A stretch of 64,000 nucleotides of DNA from Trichoplax adhaerens (taxonomy: Eukaryota; Placozoa; Uniplacotomia; Trichoplacea; Trichoplacidae): the NCBI RefSeq assembly GCF_000150275.1, contig NW_002060944.1:7702735-7766734 (forward strand). The letters run 5' to 3'. This document shows, piece by piece, positions 40,253 to 52,200 of this stretch. Within the stretch, counting starts at the first letter, position 1, and each line of letters starts with the position of its first letter. The notes beneath the pieces were generated by a model, which saw only the letters and a program-made list of their open reading frames with translations, searched no databases and was not told where the DNA came from. The position numbers and the translations under genes are program-made.

Positions 40253-43200
40253 CTATTCGCCTGGCTTGTAAGGATTTTTTTGCTCGGGGTTTATTGAGGC
40301 CAATGTATGATTAACTAGTCGATGATGTGCTTCATCTGCTCGTATGGCCAAGATAACATCACGCATTTTGGCATCAGGCTGGCATCATGAAATGGATAAA
40401 TATAATTAAAATCCAACATACGCTTAAGTAAACTCTTGATTTACTAGTTTATCCTTACCTTGAGTTGCCAATAAGTTCTTGCGATATCTGGGGCATCCAT
40501 CTTGGCCCACATAGGTAAATATCCTCGGTCAATTTGCTAATGTAAGGTAAGAATTAAGTTTTTATAATTGTTAATCATTTGTAGCAATAACGATCCATTC
40601 AATAATAGCATAAATTTGCAATGGTGTACTAATTCCAGTACGAGTCCTATTTAATAGGCTTACATTGAGACACTTGGTATAGGTTATTACAGCTTCTTCT
40701 TCAAGGTAACCAACAAAACGATGGCAAAATCTGGGACTTATGAGATAGGAAAGGATGAAGAAGTTCACAAAAATACCTACAGCAATTTAATTGAAGAACA
40801 CGCAAAATCTAAAGTTAGGACTAATTTGAAAAAGTACAATTTTAAATTTATTATGAACTATTGTATTGAAATAGCAAAAGAGTAAGAGGCGTTCTTACAG
40901 TCAAGGTGTTCACATATAAAAGTAAATTTAAGCAAAGTAATTATGATTGCATAATAGATCATATCTCATTACCTTGACCTAAAATTACGCACGCTCTGAA
41001 AAATGGGCCAGGTCTTTTAAGATGTAATGCAGTTAAAAGATGCATCCTTTCATTTTCTGCCTCCTCTATAACACGCGTAAATTAAGCAATGTAAGAACAT
41101 TAAATTGCTTTAAGGCTATGGTCGTGAAAGCGATCTTGAGTAAATAGTAAGAAAAGCTATCGCTTTATCTAAAATTTGCAACAGCAGAAACTACTGAAGA
41201 AGTATTCCTGCTAGCGATTACGCCTATCGTAAAAATTCAGAGTTACTAATTGAATAACAAACAAACCAAGCAATGTATGGATCCATCCATAGTCTCGTCG
41301 CATCCTACGCAATGAATGCAGATGACGAGTCATTGCTGCAACCATTCCAGGAACGCCAGCAACAGTCTCTAAGAAAATAATGCGCCTGCAAATCGAATAC
41401 ATTACATATCATTATTGAATTTATGGCTAAGTTATTATTGCTGATACATAATGATACCATATTCGATGCATATAAAGGGAAAAAGACGGACCTTAACCAT
41501 TTGTTTTCGTTCATAGAGCCAAACCAATAGCCAGAAAATAAATCAAAGCCAAATCTCAATAGTTGCACAGAGAAGTACGCAGCCTGTGACACAATGAAGT
41601 GAGGTACCTCAAGTATTTGACCAATATCAGAACTTAATAAAGAAAGATATTTTACCACACCTTTTCGGTTTTATCTCGTGGTTTTTCATGGGTAACTGTA
41701 ATATTGTTGGCTTCCTCTTCACTCCTAAAAATGTATAAAATCTTAATTGAAGTCCAGTAAGAGCCAAATTGTACGCTTACAGTATTAAGCTAGGATCATA
41801 CAAATATATCGTATGGTTTAACATAGGTTGCCAAAACTATTTTTAACGGTACTACAGTAGACAAATAGGTAGACATGCATAAGCAATAGCTACTTTTAAC
41901 TAATGTTTTACCATATCGGATGTGGCAACAAGTAATCATTTTCTTGAATTTGTTGTTCTCCTTCCTTAGGTCGAAATTCTGGGCCTAATGGATGTTTCTT
42001 GCTCTGACTGGCTACTCGGAAATGAGGAGAATTTGCTAGAGCTATAGGGCAACAGGACAGTAACCGTGATCTAATCTAAAAATAAAAGTGGGTAGTAGGG
42101 ATTTAGAAGTCTGCGTAAAATATATATGTGGCACTCGATTACGGACTAGTACCATTAAACTACTAATTAAAGTAGGGTGCTTGTAATTCGCTGATCAATT
42201 TATAATTGCAGATTTTCATCGATTGGCAGTCTTGCCATAAGTGACTGGACATGATGATATATCCACGATCACGTAAACGAGGCAGTAAGTTTAGAGTAGA
42301 CTCCTTAATTTTTCAATTTTAATTAGCATACATAAGAGTGTGACGAATTTATATCAGGTTGCGAGCATAACTATCGTCAAGTGCTATTGCTCTACCGAAC
42401 CGGTTGTATAACAACTGAAGTTAGTAGAGTAATGGTGAGGATATATAGTATGATCAATGATCATTGGCAGTACCAGTGGGGACTTGTACGAGAAATTCTC
42501 TAAATGTACCTTAAGAAGTCCCTGCACTAGTACACTATATTTTGTAAGTCTAGACATGGACTACTTGAAGAAGTCTATGATCTAGTATAGCGATGCTATG
42601 AGGATTATCTGAAAAAGTGGTAAGTCAATACTTCCACTGGACTATAAATTTTATTAGAGCGAGTGTGTAGGATCAACAGTGTAGTAATTAATTGATACAA
42701 GTCATTACAGCTTTATGCCTGTTCTATTTCCTCGCTACCAGCTTAGGAGCTACGTATTAAAAGTAGGAGAAGCTGACGGAGAAATAACATAACATGGAAT
42801 GTACCTTCTTTTATAATAGTTCATTAATTAAATATAATTGATGGATATTTATTGACCATTTGTTATTGCTAGAGGGCTATAAGATATACGAGTATATGAC
42901 GTTGATCCATCCTATCTGGTACAGTATCCACAGCGCACAACAGTACAAAGGGGTCTATAAATCGCTGCCAAACGCTAATTTAATTTGAAAGAGCGATTCT
43001 AGGTAAGGTTAGGTAGGCAAGGCGTAAATGCATGTATCGTTGTTATTTGCAAGTCACATCCTACTCTATAGACCTAGGCTACATGGTTGTGAGATGATGA
43101 TTGACTATCCATTTTTTGGGGGCAATTCATTAAGCTTAGAGTATCCTCGTATTTAGGTGCTAAACATAGTGGATGTATTCATGCCATGCAATCATTACAG

Positions 43201-43616
43201 TATATTGAGGGATGTACGGTAGCAAAAGAAGTGGCTGCTACGTGTTTTTTTTTTATCAATCAATTAAGCATGGCAGGCATTCCATCAGCCAGCAATAAGA
43301 TATTATCAAAATTGAATCATTACTGCCTAAAATACAAAAAAATTTCTCTGGTACAACCATACTGCTACGACTGGGCAGATCGATGAAATTGATCAATGCA
43401 GTTTGCATCTTTTTAATCGTAATACATAAAATTTCAAGATAATGTAAAACTTACTCCGATCATTGAACCGGCATGTGAGGAACGTGGAAGATTATGCCGG
43501 ACCAAGTCAAGGCCAAATTGTGCTGTTTTGTGCCAACGTTGTGTTTGGCTGAATGCTTTTGTAGATAACTGTAATGCCATTTTAGAGAACTCGTATAATA
43601 ACGTTGATTGAATCAA
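40253..43616 (-). CDS. AOX: Mitochondrial alternative oxidase
   Basis: Nine exons on the minus strand: 43616-43455, 42075-41912, 41724-41661, 41583-41498, 41385-41267, 41065-40973, 40776-40664, 40536-40459, 40378-40253; 334 residues, in phase. It is the di-iron ubiquinol oxidase of the inner mitochondrial membrane that reduces O2 to water without pumping protons, by-passing complexes III and IV. All iron-ligand motifs are intact: [30 protein letters not shown] and RADEAHH. The membrane-binding helix region [17 protein letters not shown] is typical of animal AOX. The C-terminus NPYKPGE fits the animal-specific N-P-x-x-P-G ending. The first exon is basic and Ser/Gln-rich, as for a targeting presequence; the second Met (43580) is an alternative start. 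Exon 3 uses a less typical donor (GTGTGG), chosen because it alone keeps the TEK|AAY reading. Confidence 0.95.
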
Positions 43617-45053
43617 GAGGATGAGATCGGTAATTTTACGATAGGAAAATTAAATTTGGAGTCTGTGTTGCGGTTAACGTAAATAAAAAACCAATATTCC
43701 AAATCAGCAATTGATGATGATATATCCACAACGATGAAGAAGAAGTCGTTGTTGACGATCGAATTCGCTGTAATAATGATATCTTGTAATCTAGTTACTT
43801 ATATACCGATAGACTGCTAGCAGCGATTCACTTAATCCTAATATACAATGATGAAAAGAATCGTCGGTTCTTCTTCCAGGTAGTACAGTACACTGAGTTG
43901 GTGGCGTCTAATGGCGAATCCGTTTACAATCACTCCAATCGATGTTGGTCTCGATTGAAAATGTTGTTCTTGGCGATCGAATACAGTAGGCTGTAGTCAA
44001 TAATGATAATGAATTAATAATGAAGATTGATTGTATCCCAGTAGAACTGTTCACAGTTATTAACTTGGACTAGATCTACAAGGAAGAGAAGAATTATTCT
44101 TCCAAATTTAGCCTAACGAATACGAATACAATCCACTATCTACGTCTAACCGTAGATTTTTAGCAACGATAGCAGGCGATATGCAAGGGCAACGTTGGTT
44201 GTGATCGCAATCCTTCTCCGGATAACCTTGATGTCTAGCAAGTAATTGGATGATGAAATGATTTTCCAGTCCAGCGATGAATGGAAAAGTTCAAAGGAAT
44301 TTCGCCGATCTAAGATTTGAACCTCCTTGTCAGCAATGCTAATAATGAATTAATCAACGCTGTAATTAGTCATCTGATGTTGTCGGTATGATTTACTGGT
44401 CGATAATGCCGCTAGCCGATAGTAAATGATTTTGAAGTTAGCGCAGCGTTGGCGTCCTGCCTGCTGATGCAATATGAAATCATCGATTGACTGGCGGCAA
44501 TCTGAGCGAATATTGCATAGTCGACGCATGAGCTAGATTGGACGTTGGGTCTACGATACCCCTAGTCTAGTGTGATCTGGTGTAGCGCCAAGTACAACAA
44601 GTTGAATCGTTGTGTTTTCTATGGATTTTCTACTACTGTTACAGTGGTTATCTGGCAATTCTATTGCAGTACTCTACCGATAATGGCCACAGAAAATTAA
44701 ATTTGTAAAATCTTAGTCGAAAAGTGGTTCAAAGCTTAAAAATAAAAACACTTCTTATTTAGTATCCATAGAAAGAAGTTCTAGCTTTATGATGTATGAT
44801 TATTATTAGAAGTCCCAGCTTTATTATCCTGTTTCTATAGGATAGATGGGAGATATTGAACAGGTTATACCACACATAGATTATTGTATGTTGGCAAATA
44901 AATCAATTAATATCCCCTTTAATGAATTATTATTATTTTTATTGAAACATTTTTCTGCAATAATTACCAAGATGAATCAATGTTTCTACATTATCTCCTA
45001 TTGCGTATGCTCTTTAGCGATATATATTGGGGTAGAACTACTACAGTAAATCC

Positions 45054-45345
45054 CTCTTCTTAATCTAGCTAGCGCTTGATATACCCAAAACAAAAATGAT
45101 GTCGCCCCTGCATCGTGTCATTGGTATCGCTTTCGATATTCTGTTTTCTTCTAGGCTATACCTGAACTCTACCCCTAGGAATAAAAATAATGTCGTCAAT
45201 TCCTCTTATTAGTCTAGCTGCCGCTTGATGTACCTAAAACAAAAATGATGTCACTCCTGCATAGTGTCATTGGCATCGCTTTCGACATTCTATTTTCTTC
45301 TGCACTATACTGAACTCTACTACACCTTGGAACAAAAAAATATAA
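45054..45345. repeat. Tandem duplication of about 149 bp
   Basis: CTCTTCTTAATCTAGCT at 45054 and CTCTTATTAGTCTAGCT at 45203 begin two diverged copies sharing CAAAAATGATGTC, TGTCATTGG, ATCGCTTTCGA and TTTTCTTCT. Visible divergence suggests an older event than the next pair. Confidence 0.7.
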
Positions 45346-45544
45346 TATCGTGCCCGCTGGAGTGTAATTAATGCGAACGATTCCGGACAGCATTTTAGTT
45401 CCAGATTTGTACCTTTGCCCAACAGCAGTCTTGAAAAGAAAAGGATCAGTTTGAAGGACAGTCCATAACTGCCCAGAAATTGCACAAAAATTGATAGATG
45501 ATACTCAGTCATCCATAGATAGCTTTACATTTACCAGACGCCTG

Positions 45545-45845
45545 TGTCCTCCATTAATTTCCTCTAGACTACATAATACTGTAAACTCTAGCTATTATCT
45601 ATCAATATAGAATTTAGAAAGCCTCATTGATCTCATGGACTACAAAATACCACCAACTTAGCAGTCCATGATCAATGCGTCTTCAATTCGTTTACTGTCC
45701 TCCATTAACTTCCTCTAGACTACATAATACTGTAAACCCTAGCTATTATCTATCAATATAGAATTTAGAAAGCCTCATTGATCTCATGGACTACAAAATA
45801 CCACCAACTTAGCAGTCCATGATGAATAAGTCTTCAATTCGAATA
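45545..45845. repeat. Near-perfect tandem duplication of 151 bp
   Basis: Copies at 45545-45695 and 45696-45845 start TGTCCTCCATTAA and share TAGACTACATAATACTGTAAA, AGAATTTAGAAAGCCTC and AGCAGTCCATGAT with only a handful of substitutions. Recent event; no coding frame. Confidence 0.9.
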
Positions 45846-46232
45846 CAGAGTATTAAAATAAGTCAAGCTGATTGCATGGAGGGTGGATAGAGAGAGGGAG
45901 AGAGATGGATTGATTTCGACTTGTCCTGGACAAAGTCCAGGAATTCATGGCAGCAAAACAGACAGACACACGAACGGACGCACTCTTGATGTTGCTTAAG
46001 TTTGCGCACGCGTGATGCCACCCCTCGGTTCCCTTGGAAATATCTCTCGCAAACGAATGCCACAACTGAAGAGAGTAAGCACTAACAGCATTAACTATAC
46101 TATTTTATACTACCGGAGAATAGCATAAATTGCCTTCGAGTTAATATCAGAGTTAGCATTATCGACTGGTTAGAGGTATACAAAAACCAGTAAACACCGC
46201 TTAGAGTACATTGTGACATATCGGTTATAAGG

Positions 46233-49200
46233 ATGCCGTCGGGAAAGGTAAATATAGGAATAATAAAAATGATCTGCTAGTAATAATCACAAATAGTAAT
46301 AATACGGGTAGAGGATATTGAAAATAGCTAGATAGTCTTAATTTTATCATGGATCGAATAGAACATCGAATAAAGATTACTTGATGACTTCATGTCCTTA
46401 CCCGTTCTATAGACAAGGACTAAAGAAGATACCTGGAAGGAAGATGATTTAAAAAGAGCTATTAAGGTAAGATGCCGCGATACGGCTATCCTATGCTTTG
46501 CTTTTTACTACTACCTTAGAAATCTTTTGCTTTTAGATAGAAGAACATGGTGGTAAAACTTTTATTGTTTACAGTGATGTTAGCTTTTTCTGCTAGAATT
46601 GATTCTAATACGGTACCTGTATAGTCGTAGGGTACATGTATAGGAACGCATTCTGCGGTATTGCAATAATGAGAGAGAATAGTATAAGACTTGATGATAG
46701 TACTGGAATAGTCAAACTTTTATCATTAATTTATGACATAATATTACTTTCATATCTTTATATTAGGGTAAAGATGAAGGAAGACATCGAAGTGAAAGGA
46801 GGTAATTTCAGTAAATTAGTTTTCTAATGGTATTTATGTTTTGCCGGATATACAGCACATAACTTACTCAATACTATCTCTTGAGTTTACATGTTATAAT
46901 TATCGATGATGATAATGAGTAAATAATAAGAGAAATACATCATCACTGACTATATTCACAATATTACCGTATACTTCTAAAAGCAATAATATCTACATTT
47001 GTTTCTATCTTATAATCTGCGAATATCAACATGTAATAGACTACGACAGCTTATTGATTAAACAGGTCGTGTATTTTCCGCTTATACATTGGCACTTCAT
47101 GGAATTATCAAGTCTCGCTGTCTCTTAACTAACCCATAAAATAACAAATATCATTGAACTTCAATGCACATATCTTACCATTATCTACTTAATACCAACA
47201 TTAAGCTAAATATTGAATGCCAACGTGTTTATACTGTATTACATAAGAAGTCGTCTACATAAAAATGTAAAAATGTTATGAAATTATACAGGATGATGGA
47301 CCATCAATTGACAACTGATACCACTTATAAGCAATATTTTTTTTTAATAAACAGGAGAAATCATGACGATGATAAGGGTTCCAGCAGACATGCTAGAAAA
47401 GAAGAAGGTGGCCAAGTAGGAGATGATAAAAGAAAAGAGCGACATGATCGACCTGAGCATAGAGATAAACACAGGGAAGCACGTGAAGGACGAGAGCATG
47501 AATCGAAGAAGGATAGAGATGAAAGACATCGAAGTAGAGAAAATAGACATGATCGTAAGATTCGTCAAACTAAGGATGATTACGGTGAGGATGCGAAACA
47601 TGATCGAGATCGAAAAAAGAAAGATGATAATGAAGAACGGCATCGAGAAAGAAAAAGAGATGGCAAAGATGCTGATAGAGAGAGGAAACACCGTGACGAT
47701 AAAGGCGATAGCCACGATAGGCATAGGTCTTCCAGATCAACCGCTAATAATCAAGATGATTCAGAAAGGAAATTAGAATCCAGTCGTAGACATAAGGAAG
47801 ATAATCATTCTATTGAGCGCCCAGAGAGGCATCCCCGTCCTTCTGAAGATAAAGAAGCACGAGATCGGCGCCGTGATAGGGATAGAAAATATCGTGAGAA
47901 AGAGCAGAAAAAACAAAGTGAGGAATTGAAAGACGATCATCGACCAAGACACAGAATAGAGCGACCGTCACATGAGGGTGTTGATAGACAGGATAAAGAT
48001 CGAAGTAGAGATCGTAGACGACATCACAGCAAAGAGGGTGGTTCTGAAATACAGGACAAGGAAAATCGCGTAAGTTTTAGAATTGGAATAGAGTTTACCC
48101 ATTCAAAATAGTCATAGTCTAAGTACTATCGATAGGAATAGCGATTAATTAATTACTCCCCTTTCGAATAAGTGTTTTGCTGTTATTTAGAAATAAAAGT
48201 CAGTTTTGTCAATTTACATAAAGACTTTATACAATCTTGGTCAAGCATGCACTAAGTTATTAAAAGGGAATGATAGCTACTAAAAGATCACGTCCAATGT
48301 TGAAGTACCATATAACCTTAAATCATGCAGGAACTAGGCTACAAGCAAATACTGTAGGAACTTTGCTCTCATTAATGTCTATTAATTTAAAATCATTATA
48401 TAATGTATGGTATTCAGTCTAGAGTAAAGTTTTAATCAACTAGTACTTGAATTATCAAATACACCTCCCACATGTATAAATCAATATTTGATTTTATACG
48501 GATACTATGAGTATTAAACGTAAATTAATACCAGTTATGTTAATTTGAACATTTGGAAATTGATATGTTTGTGACTCAGCGCTCTATGAAGTTTTAATAA
48601 GACCAGTGCTAATACTATGTATATCGATGATATACAGCGACTTCGTGATGCAGTATGAGAATAAATAAATACCTCAAGATAGTACTTTAATCATTATATT
48701 GCTACCTTTTACTAGGATGAAGATAAAGAAAGACATAGAAGACATGAGGTAGGAATTTTAATGTTAAAATTTTTCGCTATTGTATGAGCATATCATAGTT
48801 AATATAAAAGGATTGCACAGTATATCAAACCGTTAACTTATTTTCAACAGACGGAGGAAGAAAGAGAAGAACATCGACGTAGAAGAAAGGAAGAGGTTGA
48901 TTGTGACGTTAATTAGACTATGCTATAAATAATGAAATAAGAATTAAGGATAGATATATTATTTTAACAAAGACCGAGGAAGAGAAAGAAGAGCGCCGAC
49001 GTCGACGAAAGGAAGAGGTTAATTGCAATTTTAACTAGACTATGTTAATAAAAATGAAATAAGAATTAAGGGCAGATTTACTATTTTAACGAAGACCGAG
49101 GAAGAAAGAGCTGAACGAAGGAGAAGACGGCATGAACGAGAGCAGGTATAAAAAATTTTGATATCATCAAAATGTCTGCAGTGATGGCTAATATTTGATA

Positions 49201-52200
49201 CATTGATAGGCTGATGAGGAGAAGGATGAACATAGAAGACGAAGAAAAGATGAGGTTTATATGAAAATGTTAAATTTGCCTTTATCTCAATCAGAATCTA
49301 TTATATAATCATGAAATTCTAAAAATTTATTATTAGACTGAAGAGGAAAGAGAAGAACGTAGGAGAAAACGACGAGAAGAAAGAGAAAGAGAAAAGGTCT
49401 AGGATGTTTCTATGATTTAGAATAGACAAATTATTGACAAACTATTATAGTTCATCTATTTATTGCATAACCATATGAGCTACTAGATTTAGAATTAAAG
49501 CGCTCAAACTTATCTTCTATGATATACCTAATATATACGCAACATTATAGGAACACATTCATGAGGGAGAAGATCACCGACATCGAAACAGAAACGAACA
49601 ACCAGAAGGGTAATATAAATGAAATTAAATTCAGTCATGATCATGATTAAAATATAAGGCAATATATTTACGTCCTCCAAAAATTTCAATTCTAATTTAA
49701 AAGTGAAGCAATCGAAGATTATACGAAGCACAAAGATCGTCCCGATAGACCAAAAGTATTTCTTTCTTTAAATTGCTTCATCGTCTTTATTTCAGTCAAA
49801 GTTGAGCTCATTATTTTTATAATACGTCTCTAGAATCAACTTGACATCGCTTATTTTACTTCTTAATCTAGGAGGCAGGGTCTAAACGGACAATTATAAC
49901 TGAAAAAGAAAGGTAATGAGCCATAAATTCAGTTGTATTTGAAATTATTTTTACACATTTGATAGACAAATTATCATTTCTTATCAAGATCGAATGATAA
50001 AAGACTTGATTTAATTCTATTATTATGTCTATATGCAACAAGTATTTAAGTATATCCATAACAGATTTGATCGGAATACATATGTCTGCAGACTTGTAAT
50101 AGCATAAAACGACGTCAATATCGTACATTTCGGTTTCTAACCGTAAATTATATTGAAATTTGGACGTAAAATATTAAATGTTCAACACTAATTATTAGGA
50201 GAGCGTATATGGCATTAAATGACAGCGATGATCAGAAAACTGATAAAGAGAAAGAATTAAGGATTAAGGAGAGAGAAAAGGCCATGCTAAAACAACTCAA
50301 AAAGGAGGTTGTCAATCAATACGAATAAATATGATAGCTTTATTTTAAAGGATAATTAACTCAATATACCCGCTTTGCCTATTATTTGAGAATTGAAAAA
50401 TTTAAGCTGTAATTCATTATCAATTACGACAGCAATTTTAATATTTTGGCGTAATTTTCTTAATAACAGGAACGCAAGAAAGACATTTTAACTACTGATC
50501 TAAAGTTCCATACTACAAGTGCAGAGAGTGCAGTAAGTGATTCGATTTTGTTGTAGATTACTGTCATGGGATTGGAGTTATCAGCAGGCAGACAGGCGAG
50601 ATATTAATTAAATCTTTATTGGATTATATGAAATAGGATGTAGTAGATGACGAAGAATCGGCACCGAAAGCTGCTTCGGCAGTTAGTGCTGCGGAAGCTA
50701 AAAATCTATTACAAGATAGTGATCTACAGACATTTGGTAAAAATGGCCAGCAAGAACCACAGGATAATTATGAAGACGATTTTGAGGTATTCAAACTGCA
50801 ATTTTCTTTAAACGATCTGTCAAGATAGAATTTGGTGAAGGAAAAATTACTTCTAGCTCAAGCATTACGCTGTTAATTACTGCCGTTCATCCTTTACAGG
50901 ATTACGAAGATGATTTTGAAGAAGATGGTGACGAAGACGTCGATGAGGTAAATTTTCGACATTAGTAAGATATGGAAAATAGTCAAAAGAAATGTTATAA
51001 TGGCTTATTTTTCAATCAATCATGTTTCATGCTTGCCTATTTTATAATTCCTAGGACCTACGCGAGGTAAATTTAGCATGATTCAAAGTTATATAATCCT
51101 ATATTATTTGATATAAAACAAGAAATAGAAGGTTTATCAATATAAATCAATACATCATACAATCTGATACCTTCATATTTTAGGTAATGCAAGCCATGAG
51201 AAAAGAAAATGAAAGCTTAAACAGAACAACAGCGGATGAAATAATAGGTAAAATCGGGAAATTATGATTCGGATCGATAACTTTAATAGTCCTATAGTAA
51301 ATTAAAGAATGAATTTAACTTGCCTTGCCACTTTAAACTTCAGAATCTAAAACAACGGAGAAAGAAGCACGACCAACTAAGGGATTTATTAATTTTACCG
51401 CTGCAAAACAACGAACATTAAATGCGAAAGTAGCTGAAAAAACTAAAAAAAGAGGAAAGGTAGGGAACTTCCGATACTTTTACATACTATTTAGTTTATG
51501 TTCTTATCTATTAAAATTATTTTAGTTCATTAGCTAAAATTAATGCTGTACGATTAATCGAAATTTCTTTAGGAATTATTAAAGTTAATTGATTTGGATA
51601 GCGTTGGATTTAATATGTTTGAACTTGAGCCCTTGAATGAGTATTCCCTATATATGAAAAGTTTTGGTCGGACCAACACCGATCAAGCTTATGTCCAATG
51701 CGGTGATGATAATCTTGATCAAGAAATTCAAACTGAGGACATTACTACTACGGATAGATGGGTTCAATTTCCAGCTGAAGGAACCCTTAGTCACGGCGCC
51801 AGTCAAACTAGAAATAGTAAGTTTATACAGAGACTCCGTATTCTTTTAATTTTCATAGCAAATTTATACTCGTCGATCTTCATTATCATCTGATGAATGA
51901 AATGAACAGTAAATTTAAAATTAAATATTTCTTGATATCTAATTTTATAGATGACGATTTATTCAGCGATTCTGAAGCTATAGTAATGCAAAATGATTCA
52001 TTAAAATTGTCGCAGTTTCTTCAATCTGCTGGTCATGTTTGTGCCGCACTGTTAGAGGAAGAAGATGCATACCGACAAGGTAAACGGGTTCAAACTACAA
52101 ATATAGGTAGTCAAGTCCAGACTCAAGTCAGTGGTGATATCTTCACTTGCGGTAGTAAATTATCATTTTTACAAGGTAAGAACTAATCGAGGTTTACGTA

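Larger units (their letters stand above)
43617..46232. other. Divergent intergenic region between AOX and DYNC2I1
   Basis: About 2.6 kb between two head-to-head starts. Contains short CAGTA motifs near 43885, moderately GC-rich sequence at 44100-44600, and the two tandem duplications listed separately. No exon recognised. Confidence 0.45.

Noticed and set aside
43186-43386. 66-codon plus-strand frame inside AOX intron 1
   Set aside because: No recognisable features, antisense to a large intron, and no splice partner.
47344-47776. Overlapping open frames on both strands in the charged exon of DYNC2I1
   Set aside because: Shadows of the KE/RD-rich coding frame, which alone splices in phase to both flanking exons.
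51893-51950. Upstream extension of the DYNC2I1 exon that starts at 51951
   Set aside because: A clear acceptor (TTTTATAG) at 51950 and phase with the previous exon show this part is intron.
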